Assembly (NCBI GenBank): GCA_947623455.1 | Contig: OX392532.1 | Location: forward strand, 8,064,501-8,128,500 | DNA length: 64,000 bases | Direction: 5' to 3' | Origin: Mimachlamys varia | Taxonomy: Eukaryota > Mollusca > Bivalvia > Pectinida > Pectinidae | Part shown: positions 22,089 to 50,310 of the stretch, one piece after another | How the letters are laid out: each line of letters begins with the position of its first letter | Numbering within the stretch: position 1 is the stretch's first letter | Program-made: the position numbers and the translations under genes | The notes under the pieces: generated by a model | Told to the model about the DNA's origin: nothing | Databases searched by the model: none | The model's input: the letters and a program-made list of their open reading frames with translations, nothing else

Positions 22089-22166
22089 TGCCGTATAACC
22101 TAGGGATCCATTCACGCTAGTTAAGCAACGGTGAGCGTGGTCAGTAGTTGGATGGGCGACGGCCTG
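22089..22166 (+). pseudogene. 5S rRNA-like fragment (5S pseudogene or head of a 5S-derived SINE)
   Basis: GTTAAGCAACGGTGAGCG then GGTCAGTAGTTGGATGGGCG and ACGGCCTG match the internal promoter half of animal 5S rRNA (box A at about 22119 and box C at about 22144). The 5' third is shortened and changed, and the 3' end of 5S is missing after GCCTG. That pattern fits a SINE3-type retroposon head or a degraded 5S copy rather than a working gene. Confidence 0.7.
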
Positions 22167-23289
22167 CACTTTACTTTTGTACAAAGCATTAGTATTTGTG
22201 TTTATGTAAGATTTAACTCCCTTAGACCAAAAACCACTAGTATGTACGGACAATGGTGCCAAATACTGCTTATCTGTGAAAACTAATTATCAAATTAATG
22301 AATACTACGCCCTCTCTTGTTTAGCTACGCTGTAATAAATTGATAGCTATTTATCATCCTATGTATAATTGTAATTTGAAACCAGATTTTCACATAAGTA
22401 ACACTTCAATTTAAGGATAAAGATAGGCCCTGGGGCACAGTGTCTACAGATATTTTGCTTAATTATTTGGATATATATCTTTAATCACATATATGTATCA
22501 TAATTATATCATTGGAAAGGCTATTAGATTTCTATAAAATGAACTAATACTGATAGTTTTAAAATTATTTGAAATGACATAATAGTACATAATGTAGAAA
22601 AGGTGGACAATTTTGAATTTGGATCTGCTTTCACAGTTTCTTACAAAAACTGACTATACTTTCCCTATTGATGGACACAAAGGTCATCTACAAAAACGTG
22701 CCTCAGATTTTGCGTACATGTTCTAGAATTCAAGTAATTTATATAAATTTAATTGGTTATAAAACATGTTGTAGCTAAATCTTTCAGAAAACAAGGAACA
22801 ATATTGTTGGCAGGGTCATTCCGAACCATCCCGCAAAATTTTAACAAATCGGTTACTAGATGTTAAAGTTATGGCCGTTTGAAGTGGACAATTTGCTGAA
22901 TGTATGAAAGTGCTCTTAAGACCAATTTCACTTTTTGAAATCAAATACCTATGATTTTAGCACTTATCTGACCGATTCTGCTTTCCAAACCATTAATCAA
23001 AAGACAAGTGTTCATCAAGCTGTCCTCCAACAAAATTGAGCATGTATTGGTTCAAATATCTACGAAATTAATGAATATTCAAATATTTCTCAGTGAAATG
23101 CCCTGTTCCCACGACGGTTCCTGCGAGTGTGATGGTAGGAATACAGGACAATATAAATATGATATAAAAGACTGAACACAACTTTGAAGACTATGTAGCA
23201 CAGTGCTAATGACTATTTAACTGACCACGTCACTGTATGGGGGTCTGCTTATTTTTTAACCAGTAACACTGGCTGACCTGTATGTGTGT
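22167..23289. other. AT-rich intergenic DNA
   Basis: Follows the 5S-like fragment and could include a SINE body, but I cannot define an end or a poly(A) tail. No gene seen. Confidence 0.45.
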
Positions 23290-23930
23290 GTTCAATGATA
23301 ATGTCCACAGATTACTGTCATTGTGAGTCAAGTCCCAAGATTACCTTCATTGTGAGTTATGTTCCCGGATTACAACAACAGTGAGTTATGTCTCTTGATA
23401 ACCATCATTGTGAGGTATGTCCATGGTTTTTGGTAATTTTAAGTTATGTCCATGGTTTTTGGTAATTTTAAGTTATGTCCAAGGCTTTTGGTAATTGTGA
23501 TTTATGTCCATGGTTTTAGGTAATTGTGAGTTATGTCCATCGCTTTTCGGTAATTATGAGTTATGTCCATCGCTTTTCGGTAATTATGAGTTATGTCCAT
23601 TGCTTTTCGGTAATTATGAGTTATGTCAATCGCTTTTCGGTAATTATGAGTTATGTCCATCGCTTTTCGGTAATTATGAGTTATGTCCATCGCTTTTCGG
23701 TAATTATGAGTTATGTCAATCGCTTTTCGGTAATTATGAGTTATGTCCATCGCTTTTAGGTAATTGTGAGTTATGTCCATCGCTTTTCGGTAATTATGAG
23801 TTATGTCCATCACTTTTCGGTAATTGTGAGTTATGTCCATCACTTTTCGGTAATTGTGAGTTATGCCCATGGTGCTTGGTATTTGTGAGTTATTTCAATT
23901 GTTTTCGGTAATTATGAGTTATATCCATTG
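23290..23930. repeat. 30-bp minisatellite, about 20 copies, degenerate on the left
   Basis: Unit core GAGTTATGTCCATCGCTTTT plus CGGTAATTAT. The left copies (23290-23510) are diverged and of 28-40 bp spacing. Confidence 0.92.
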
Positions 23931-24165
23931 TGTTTGGTCATTGCGAGTTACGTTCATGTCATGTCGGTCATTGCGAGTTATGTCCATGTCATGTCGGTCA
24001 TTGCGAGTTATGTCCATGTCATGTCGGTCATTGCGAGTTACGTCCATGTCATGTCGGTCATTGCGAGTTATGTCCATGTCATGTCGGTCATTGCGAGTTA
24101 CGTCCATGTCATGTCGGTCATTGCGAGTTATGTCCATGTCATGTCGGTAATTGTGAGCAGCCTTC
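23931..24165. repeat. 30-bp minisatellite, second subfamily, 7-8 copies
   Basis: Shares GAGTTATGTCCAT with the previous array but has GTCATGTCGGTCATTGC in place of CGCTTTTCGGTAATTAT. The two arrays abut and clearly share an ancestor. Confidence 0.92.
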
Positions 24166-25027
24166 CATGATTACTTCATCTTTTAATCAGATTTATTGAA
24201 GTGGAATCCAGTTTGTAGTTCTGACTAAGGATGCCTTACACAGCAAACAGAACATAAAAAAAAAATCTAGATTTCTGACTTTATTCAGATTTTTCCACAG
24301 TGTCACCATGGAATGGAGGATAACTTAATATTGCATTTTGTGACACACAAGTCGCACGATAAGAATAATAATTATAATGAAATAATTCTTAGTTTAATAA
24401 TAACGACTTATGTTGCCAACACAAGGTAATTCCTTATGCTGTAAAAATAATAACAATGAACTAACATAATTTATACACTGTATAATGTATATTCTCCAGA
24501 GTAGCACTTACACTGTCTGACTACCTGAAGCAGTCACTCTCACTCGTCTATAGAACATCCTCAATTAAGCTGTCAGACCCTTGGATCCAAGACTACATGT
24601 ACTAACAATGAGATTGACTCACCTTTTGATCAAAGAGTATCAGTGAATTGAAGACATTTTGTCTTCAGCTAGCACAATTTCTCTAGTTTCCAGGGAATAC
24701 TCATTGAATGAAACCTAAAGTACATATTTTAGCTGATCTGTTGGTGTCCATACAAATAGTCTTTCTTCTCCGTAAATAAACTGAACACATTGGTGTCCAC
24801 TGTCCACACAGTATACCTCCCTCTCTTTCAGAACAGCTTCCTCCATCATTCTCAGACAATACAGATAATTTAAAGATACACATTTAATAACACTAACAAG
24901 AACACATTCTTTTGAAACCAAATGAGGTATTAAACTGATCTATGTTTGATGTGCCAGGGACATTTAATAGTAGCAATAGCATTTAATATATCAGGACAAG
25001 ATAACTAATAAATGTCTTATTGTTTAA
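24166..25027. other. intergenic DNA
   Basis: Single-copy AT-rich sequence. The open frames in it are short and overlapping on one strand without recognisable similarity. Confidence 0.5.
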
Positions 25028-25966
25028 CAGATAACTGGTATCTAGTGAATCAAGGGCAGATAACTGATGTCTAGTGAATCAAGGGCAGATAACTGATGTC
25101 TATTGAATCAAGGGCAGATAACTGATGTCTATTGAATCAAGGCCGGATACCTGATGTCTAGTGAATCAAGGGCAGATAACTGATGTCTAGTGAATCAAGG
25201 GCAGATAACTGATGTCTATTGAATCAAGGGCAGATAACTGATGTCTATTGAATCAAGGGCAGATAACTGATGTCTAGTGAATCAAGGGCAGATAAGTGAT
25301 GTCTATTTAATCAAGGGCAGATAACTGATATCTAGTGAATCAAGGGCAGATAACTGATGTATATTGAATCAAGGGCAGAGAACTGATGTCTAGTGAATCA
25401 AGGGCAGATACCTGATGTCTAGTGAATCAAGGGCAGATAACTGATGTCTAGTGAATCAAGGGCAGATACCTGATGTCTAGTTAATTAAGGGCAGATAACT
25501 GATGTCTAGTGAATCAAGGGCAGATAACTGATGTCTAGTGAATCAATGGCAGATAACTGATGTCTAGTGAATCAAGGGCAGATAACTGATATCTAGTGAA
25601 TCAAGGGCAGATAACTGATGTCTATTGAATCAAGGGCAAATAACTGATATCTAGTGAATCAAGGGCAGATAACTGATGTATATTGAATCAAGGGCAGATA
25701 CCTGATGTCTAGTGCATCAAGGGCAGATACCTGATGTCTAGTGAATCAAGGGCAGATAACTGATGTTTATTGAATCAAGGGTAGATAACTGATGTCTATT
25801 TAATCAAGGGCAGATAACTGATATCTAGTAAATCAAGGGCAGATAACTGATGTCTAGTGAACCAAGGGCAGATAACTGATGTCTAGTGAACCAAGGGCAG
25901 ATAACTGATGTCTAGTGAACCAAGGGCAGATAACTGATGTCTAGTGAATCAAGGGCAGATAACTTC
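25028..25966. repeat. 29-bp minisatellite, about 32 copies
   Basis: Unit core CTAGTGAATCAAGGGCAGAT followed by AACTGATGT. Variants are CTATTGAATC, ACCTGATG and GAACCAAGG. Confidence 0.95.
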
Positions 25967-26231
25967 TGACATCACCCTAACAATTATCTGACATCACCCT
26001 TACAATTCTCTGACATCACCCTAACAATTATCTAACATCACCCTAACAATTATCTGACATCACCCTAACAATTCTCTGACATCACCCTAACAATTATCTG
26101 ACATCACCCTAACAATTATCTGACATCACCCTAACAATTATCTGACATCACCCTAACAATTATCTGACATCACCCTAACAATTATCTGACATCACCCTAA
26201 CAATTATCTGACATCACCCTAACAATTCTGT
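25967..26231. repeat. 22-bp minisatellite, about 12 copies
   Basis: Unit core TCTGACATCACCCTAACAAT. It abuts the 29-bp array with no unique DNA between them. Confidence 0.94.
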
Positions 26232-26397
26232 ATGTAATAACTGTGAACCGGTCTGGATAAAACAATTACCATTGATTTAACATCAATTTTACAGAGAGAG
26301 ATATAACAGAAAATACCTAGGAATATATAATGCCCGTCTATGTCATAAAATACTGGAATACCATGATGCTTCTATAGCTATTTCTACAGTAAACACT

Positions 26398-26628
26398 TCC
26401 CAAACTCTGATCTACGTTGTAAACATCTCCCACACCGAGCATGTCACACACATGTACAGATGTGGAATTAGTGGCAAATCTCTGATCTACGTTGTAAACA
26501 TCTCCCACACCGAGCATGTCACACACATGTACAGATGTGGAATTAGTGGCAAATCTCTGATCTACGTCGTATACAGCTCCCACACCGAGCATGTCACACA
26601 CATGTACAGATGTGGAATTAGTTGCAAA
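26398..26628. repeat. 75-bp repeat x3
   Basis: Copies start near 26405, 26480 and 26555 with CTCTGATCTACG and share GAGCATGTCACACACATG. Open frames on both strands arise because 75 is a multiple of three. Confidence 0.92.
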
Positions 26629-27845
26629 TACTTGAGCAATATGACAATGGAATATTTCAGGTGTCACCAATGAATAAGTGTATAATATTGATACTGGATT
26701 TCATATTAAGCTGGTGAGTTAACTGATCAAAAGATTTTCTCCGATGTCTGATTAGTTATCAGTGTATAAATTAAACTTCAGTAGGTATCTTGGATTCATC
26801 GATGAGGGAAAAAGTCGCCCATAAATATTCTTTCTGAATATAATAGTATTACAAGTTTTGTTATTCGTAACATTCCAATTTAAATCCTACTGTTGTACAC
26901 CAGAGAAAAGATGTGCTACATAGTAGGTAACTAATATCTAAATTATCAGAAAAACTACCTGATGACGTAATTCAATTGAATGTTTAGCTCATTTATACAA
27001 TTAATTGTAATACAAATGTACAGTGTTACCGATAAACGACCGGTCTAATTGGTTTGTAAGACCATCAACAGCCCACACCTAGCTATGTTTGTTGTTAACA
27101 CAAGTTACCACTTCTGACTTAAACTCTTTCCGAACATGAGGTAGTATTAACATGAACAAAAACATGATTACGATTGTCACTTCACCGCGGCAGCACTGTC
27201 CACACATATTCCTCAAAAAAATGTACGTTTTCCGTTAATTAAAGTAAGAACCATCGAGGAAATGATGGACAGCCACACAGAGATGTACGCTGTTCCGTGA
27301 AACGATTATCAACTTGATCAATATGTATGTAAAAAGGGGCATAATAAATGCAGGACCTTACATATATTTGAGAGATAAAATAGTTGTAAAATAAAAGCAC
27401 TGATCAGGATTACAGAGTATAAAGGATGTTTCTGATTAAAGTCTTCAGCCAATCTAACATGTTCTACTCATCCTTCCTACACAAATCATAATTATCGATT
27501 CAAACATTTCAATTGGAAAAGTTTAAATGTGTCTTCAGGGGTGAATAAGTTGAACAAAATTATTGATTAAATAAATAATTTTACAAAAACAGAATGTGCC
27601 TTGATGACACGTGTAGTTATCACTGGACCTTAGTCGTCACATTGCTGTTTAAAATATTTTATACTCTTAATTCCAGCTACCCAATCAGAAAACATGTGAC
27701 ATAAACAGGATTTATACAATCTCTTCTGTAATTGGATAATCAAACTAAATAGACAACAGAGTGTCCAAATATAACAATATTCACTGGCCAGTGGAAACAA
27801 ATGAGAGAAACACTTTTGGTAAATATTCACACTACTTTCAAGGTC
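26629..27845. other. intergenic DNA
   Basis: AT-rich single-copy sequence; nothing recognised. Confidence 0.5.
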
Positions 27846-28105
27846 ATTCAGCAACCTTACACACATACACTGATACCAAGGTCATCCAATAATCATACTC
27901 ACATTTATACTGATAACCAAGGTCATCAAATAATCATACTCACATTTACACTGGTACCAAGGTCATCCAATAATCATACTCACATTTACACTGATAACCA
28001 AGGTCATCCAATAATCATACTCACATTTACACTGATAACCAAGGTCATCCAATAATCATACTCACATTTACACTGATAACCAAGGTCATCCAATAATCAT
28101 ACTCA
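27846..28105. repeat. 39-41-bp repeat, 6-7 copies
   Basis: Unit core AAGGTCATCCAATAATCATA plus CTCACATTTACACTGATAACC. Length varies by a few bases (TACC versus TAACC). Confidence 0.92.
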
Positions 28106-29131
28106 TTCAGTTATCATACATATTATTAGAACTTTCTCACATCTGTAAGGAATTAATTTATCATAGCACCATACCTATTCCACACACAATCTACCATATA
28201 TCACATTACCCCACAGTAAGGTCTGAAAATATTCGGAGACCCATGATGATCTCGTAAACTGAATTTTTGTTTGCAACCAATTTCAATATTACACTAATAA
28301 TTGCATGCTGATAAGATAGACATGATTGATTGAACACTTTCTCATCTTGACCTGTCATTGAATTTGTCTATGTTTACCCTTGTTTGAACTTTTCTTAATT
28401 TGACCTTTGACTGAACTTTCTGACTTTGGCCCTCGGATTGTACATTAATTTTCTGACGTTTTCCTTGATTGTACATTTTCTGTGGTTTCCCTTGATTGTA
28501 CATTTTCTGATCTTTCCCCTCGCTTAAACATTTGCTTATTTTGACCTTTGATAGGACATATTCAAGTATTCAAAGTTGGTGAAACTGTTATTTAAAACTT
28601 AAATTAACAAAATTAACTGGTTTTAAATTTCATGCACCTTCTTTTGACATGTCAAATATTCAGGACAACTTAACAAGTAGTTTAATTGAATTTGAATTGA
28701 CATCATTCATTACTGATTTTTCCAAATTGGTGGCCATGGCGGCCGTATCAGAATTAGGACCAGCCCGTTAAATAACAAAACCAGATCAGGAACATCTATG
28801 GATCATTTCAGGCAAGTTTCAGCTCAATCCCACAGGTGGAACTCGAGAAGTTTGAAATGTAAAAAGTTTATGCATGACACAGAACTGACAGTGCACGACG
28901 ATGGACAAATTGATGGCTATAGGTCAGATGACCTAAAAACAAATATCTGTTTAAAGACATTAATGCAGTCAACATCAATAAATCGAAATTACAATAGTTC
29001 AAACCCACGATATACAAATTTTATATAAAGCTGATGAAGTAATAGTTTGGCTATGTATAGCTATCACTGCGGCTGGGGTAGAAAGGAGTTAGTTGGGACA
29101 CATGGAAGGAGAACGCCAGGTCAGTCACGGA
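28106..29131. other. intergenic DNA and probable ZNRF3 3' UTR
   Basis: 28330-28560 holds degenerate TTGACCTTTGATTG and GATTGTACATTTTCTG words. The rest is single-copy. The ZNRF3 3' UTR should lie at the right end on the minus strand. Confidence 0.45.
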
Positions 29132-46014
<16,883 letters not shown>

Positions 46015-46767
46015 CTGAAACATATAAATACATCTAATTAGGCCTCTAGAGTCAAACACAGGGCATACAATTAACATGGATTTAAGATGTAAACATCTGG
46101 TAAAGGACAGGATTCTCTAACTGTCTTAAAATAAATTTCTAATAAAATTATAATTGATTTCCAATACCGGTATCAGCGGTAGACCCAGAGTACAGACTGT
46201 AAATGTGACTTTGTGTACCTACTCAGGGTTAGAGCCTTTTACACAGGTACAAACCAGGTGTAACACACACCTGTTAGAGCTGACAGTCATTGATGAATGC
46301 AGGTTTACATTGACAGAGCTCATCAAATCAAACCTATGAAAGCTTCAGTCAGTGACCTTTGTAAATGTCTGTATATGATATTGTTATGTGTTCATACACA
46401 TTGTTCCAGCTGTTAAAGGTTTAACAATAACCTATAACTCAAGCTATCACAAGAAAAACTTGAGGACATCTGTTTAAACATCTCAACTGTTTCATTAACT
46501 GTTGAGACCACTCGCACCTACACACAAAATTCATCAAGTGCTTAATCATTTTCAGAGGTGAATTTAAGCAATTAGCGCTATAAAGTGAAATCAAAGGAAT
46601 TAAACCCGAGTCTGTGCTCCTTACAAACAGTGCCTTTACAAGCAATGAGAATGTTATCACCCCTCTACACCCCTCTACAGGACATGGTGTGTGGCTGGGC
46701 TGTCCATACTGGTACAGGTTTACCACACATTTGTGGAAGGGACGGAGGATCTAAGATTTGAATGTAG
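46015..46767. other. ZNRF3 intron, unique part
   Basis: Single-copy. I searched the minus strand for the missing first ectodomain exon and did not find it here. Confidence 0.5.
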
Positions 46768-48010
46768 AAGAATCCAGGGACAGAGGGTGGGGATGACCCC
46801 AGGGACAGAGGGTGGGGATGACCCCAGGGACAGAGGTTGGGGATAACCCTAGGGACAGAGGGTGGGGATGACCCCAGGGACAGGAGATGACCCCAGGGAC
46901 AGAGGTTGGGGATGACCCCAGGGACAGAAGGTGGGGATGACCCCATGGACAGAGGTTGGGGATGACCCCAGGGACAGAGGGTGGGGATGACCCCAGGGAC
47001 AGAGGGTGGGGATGACCCCATGGACAGAGGTTGGGGATGACCCCAGGGACAGAGCGTGGGGATGACTCCAGGGACAGAGGTTGGGGATGACCCCAGGGAC
47101 AGAGGGTGGGGATGACCCCAGGGACAGAAGGTGGGGATGACCCCAGGGACAGAGGGTGGGGATGACCCCAGGGACAGAAGGTGGGGATGACCCCATGGAC
47201 AGAGGTTGGGGATGACCCCAGGGACAGAGCGTGGGGATGACTCCAGGGACAGAGGTTGGGGATGACCCCAGGGACAGAGGGTGGGGATGACCCCAGGGAC
47301 AGAGGGTGGGGATGACTCCAGGGACAGAGGGTGGGGATGACCCCAGGGACAGAGGGTGGGGATGACCCCAGGGACAGAGGGTGGGGATGACCCCAGGGAC
47401 AGAGGGTGGGGATGACCCCAGGGACAGAGCGTGGGGATGACCCCAGGGACAGAGGGTGGGGATGACCCTAGGGACAGAGGGTGGGGATGACCCCAGGGAC
47501 AGAGGGTGGGGATGACCCCAGGGACAGAGCGTGGGGATGACCCCAGGGACAGAGGGTGGGGATGACCCCAGGGACAGAGGGTGGGGATGACCCCAGGGAC
47601 AGAGCGTGGGGATGACCCCAGGGACAGAGGGTGGGGATGACCCCAGGGACAGAGGGTGGGGATGACCCCAGGGACAGAGCGTGGGGATGACCCCAGGGAC
47701 AGAGGGTGGGGATGACCCTAGGGACAGAGGGTGGGGATGACCCCAGGGACAGAGGGTGGGGATGACCCCAGGGACAGAGGTTGGGGATGACCCCAGGGAC
47801 AGAGGCTGGGGATGACCCCAGGGACAGAGGGTGGGGATGACCCCAGGGACAGAGAGTGGGGATGACCCCAGGGACAGAGGGTGGGGATGACCCCAGGGAC
47901 AGAGGGTGGGGATGACCCCAGGGACAGAGGGTGGGGATGACCCCAGGGACAGAGGGTGGGGATGACCCCAGGGACAGAGGGTGGGGATAACCCTAGGGAC
48001 AGAGGGTGTA
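46768..48010. repeat. 25-bp purine-rich minisatellite, about 49 copies
   Basis: Unit core CCAGGGACAGAGGGTGGGGA followed by TGACC. The minus strand is open for 437 codons (SLGSSPPSVPGVIPTLCPWGH type) because 25-bp units change frame in a cycle without stops; I regard it as non-coding. GGGGATGACCCC in each unit can form a small hairpin. Confidence 0.95.
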
Positions 48011-48417
48011 GGTTCACTGGTGTTTAGAGTGGAGTGGAGCGGGCTGTTTGTCTGTGGTCCATAGGTGTATAGCGTAGAGCTCAATGCGTAATCCCAGTGA
48101 CAAACAACATTAAGTAATCGTAAAAACTTCTGTCGATAGTGAAAAGCCTGCCCCCGTAACACTTATACAAACAATTTCTGTGTCATTGAAATTCCACGAT
48201 ATAAAATATATACAACACTTGAGTATGTTAGGTATACAGATCAACCTTTTATGGCTTTGAATCGTGTTTCAAGTCATATTGAAATCTGTGTTAATATTAC
48301 AACAGCTTCTAATTCAGACAAACATAAATCAACATTACACATAACCAAATTTAATGTCTTAATTAAGCTCCAGAACCTAACACATAAAACATCCATGTTT
48401 TAACTTTACAAAGGTAT
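48011..48417. other. ZNRF3 intron, unique part
   Basis: Single-copy sequence; nothing recognised. Confidence 0.5.
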
Positions 48418-49436
48418 AAATACAGGAGACAGTTGTAACATACAGGTGACAGTTGTAACATACAGGTGACAGTTGTAACATACAGGTGACAGTTGTAACA
48501 TACAGGAGACAGTTGTAAAATACAGGAGACAGTTGTAACATACAGGTGACAGTTGTAACATACAGGTGACAGTTGTAACATACAGGTGACAGTTGTAACA
48601 TACAGGAGACAGTTGTAACATACAGGTGACAGTTGTAAAATACAGGAGACAGTTGTAAAATACAAGAGACAGTACGTTGTAACATATACATACAGGAGAC
48701 AGTTGTAACATATACAGGAGACAGTTGTAACATACAGGAGACAGTTGTAACATACAGGAGACAGTTGTAAAATACAGGAGACAGTTGTAACATACAGGAG
48801 ACAGTTGTAAAATACAAGAGACAGTACGTTGTAACATATACATACAGGAGACAGTTGTAACATATACAGGAGACAGTTGTAACATACAGGAGACAGTTGT
48901 AACATACAGGAGACAGTTGTAAAATACAGGAGACAGTTGTAACATACAGGAGACAGTTGTAACATACAAGAGACAGTACGTTGTAACATACAGGAGACAG
49001 TTGTAAAATACAGGAGACAGTTGTAACATACAGGAGACAGTTGTAACATACAGGAGACAGTTGTAACATACAAGAGACAGTACGTTGTAACATACAGGAG
49101 ACAGTTGTAACATACAGGAGACAGTTGTAACATACAGGAGACAGTTGTAAAATACAGGAGACAGTTGTAAGATACAGGAGACAGTTATAAAAAACAGGAG
49201 ACAGTTGTAACATACAAGAGACAGTACGTTGTAACATACAGGAGACAGTTGTAAAATACAGGAGACAGTCGTAACATACAGGAAACAGTTGTAACATACA
49301 AGAGACAGTTGTAAAATACAGGAGACAGTTGTAACATACAGGAGACAATTGTAACATACAGGAGACAGTTGTAAGTAACAGGAGACAGTTGTAACATACA
49401 AGAGACAGTTGTAAAATACAGGAGACAGTTGTAAAG
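48418..49436. repeat. 20-bp minisatellite, about 48 copies
   Basis: Unit TACAGGAGACAGTTGTAACA with GTGAC, AAGAGAC and AAAATA variants. Longer inserts (GTACGTTGTAACATATACA) recur at regular distances, showing block duplication. Long minus-strand frames (LYVTTVSCMLQLSPVC type) are repeat by-products. Confidence 0.95.
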
Positions 49437-49499
49437 GTTGTTCTGTACAGTGTAGCTCTTAACAAAATCAACCCTGTACCCCATATAATATCAAGGTAC

Positions 49500-49612
49500 A
49501 CTATATAAACTACCTGTAGGACACAAAGTGAGAGCAGTGCCCCTCTAACCTATGGCCTGCCAACAGGAAGACATCCTTCCCCACCAGCCAGGAGGCTCCT
49601 TTTGATGTAAGT
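49500..49612. other. GC-richer coding-like island of unknown identity
   Basis: On the minus strand an AG-bounded open segment reads ASWLVGKDVFLLAGHRLEGH and ends at a GTAGTT donor-like site. On the plus strand a segment between CTGTAG and GATGTAAGT is also open. Neither fits the phase of the next ZNRF3 exon, and I do not recognise either. It could be an exon of a nested gene or chance. Confidence 0.2.
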
Positions 49613-49904
49613 AGCTGTGACTTGATGGGATGTTGACAGAACAAGTCATTGCCTATTATCCAACACCAAAAACCGACCAATTTCAATTTTGTAAGTGATC
49701 AACATGACTTTAAATATTGACTTGTCCCACAGGTGAGCTTTTCTGTTGATTCTGACTGGGTACTTATACTTGAGCCGATATCCTATGTCACAGGTACTTG
49801 TTCGGACCAACATTACAAAGGGATCACCAAGTTTTATGTTTCTGCTAGTTGTTTATTGTACCATTCAGCATGCATGTGCACCCTTCCTGTGTGGAGGGGT
49901 CCTT

Positions 49905-50310
49905 GTCTGCCATACAGTGGTTCCTACATTTCCCAAGTGGAGTGGTACCTACATTTCCCAAGTGGAGTGGTCCCTACCATTCCCATGTGGAGTGGTACCT
50001 ACATTTCCTGTGTGGAGTGGTCCCTACATTTCCTGAGTGGAGTGTTCCCTACCACTCCCATGTGGAGTGGTACCTTTCTGCGGTAGAGTATTAAAGTCCC
50101 TCCTCTTCCCCGAGTGGAGTGGTCCCTACCATTCCCGTGTGGAGTGGTCCCTACATTTCCTGAGTGAAGTGGTCCCTACCATGTGGAGTGGTACCTTTCT
50201 ATAGTCTAGTATTAAAGTCCCCTCTCTTCCCCGAGTGGAGTAGTCCCTATAGTAGAGTATTAAAGTCCCCTCTCTTCCCCCAGTGGAGTAGTCCCTATCA
50301 TATCCTTATC
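49905..50310. repeat. degenerate ~26-bp minisatellite
   Basis: Copies of GTGGAGTGGTCCCTACCATT and TTTCC(C/T)(A/G)AGTGG with variable spacing, blending into a 50-70-bp pattern with TAGTATTAAAGTCCC(C/T)TC on the right. Confidence 0.85.

Noticed and set aside
25967..26231. Telomere-like repeat (CCCTAA words)
   Set aside because: CCCTAAC occurs once per 22-bp unit, not in tandem; it is an ordinary minisatellite.
28798..29028. Plus-strand frame starting MDHFRQVSAQSH as a small gene
   Set aside because: It lies antisense in the probable ZNRF3 3' UTR, has ordinary composition and no recognised family.
46849..48162. 437-codon minus-strand frame of Pro/Ser repeats
   Set aside because: Pure translation of the 25-bp array; the only unique part is a short N-terminus without similarity.
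46768..49436. CRISPR-like direct repeats
   Set aside because: Units are contiguous with no unique spacers, and the window is clearly animal DNA.
48363..49501. Cys/Leu-rich minus-strand frames up to 374 codons
   Set aside because: Three overlapping frames are open in the same 20-bp array, which is what a stop-poor repeat gives.
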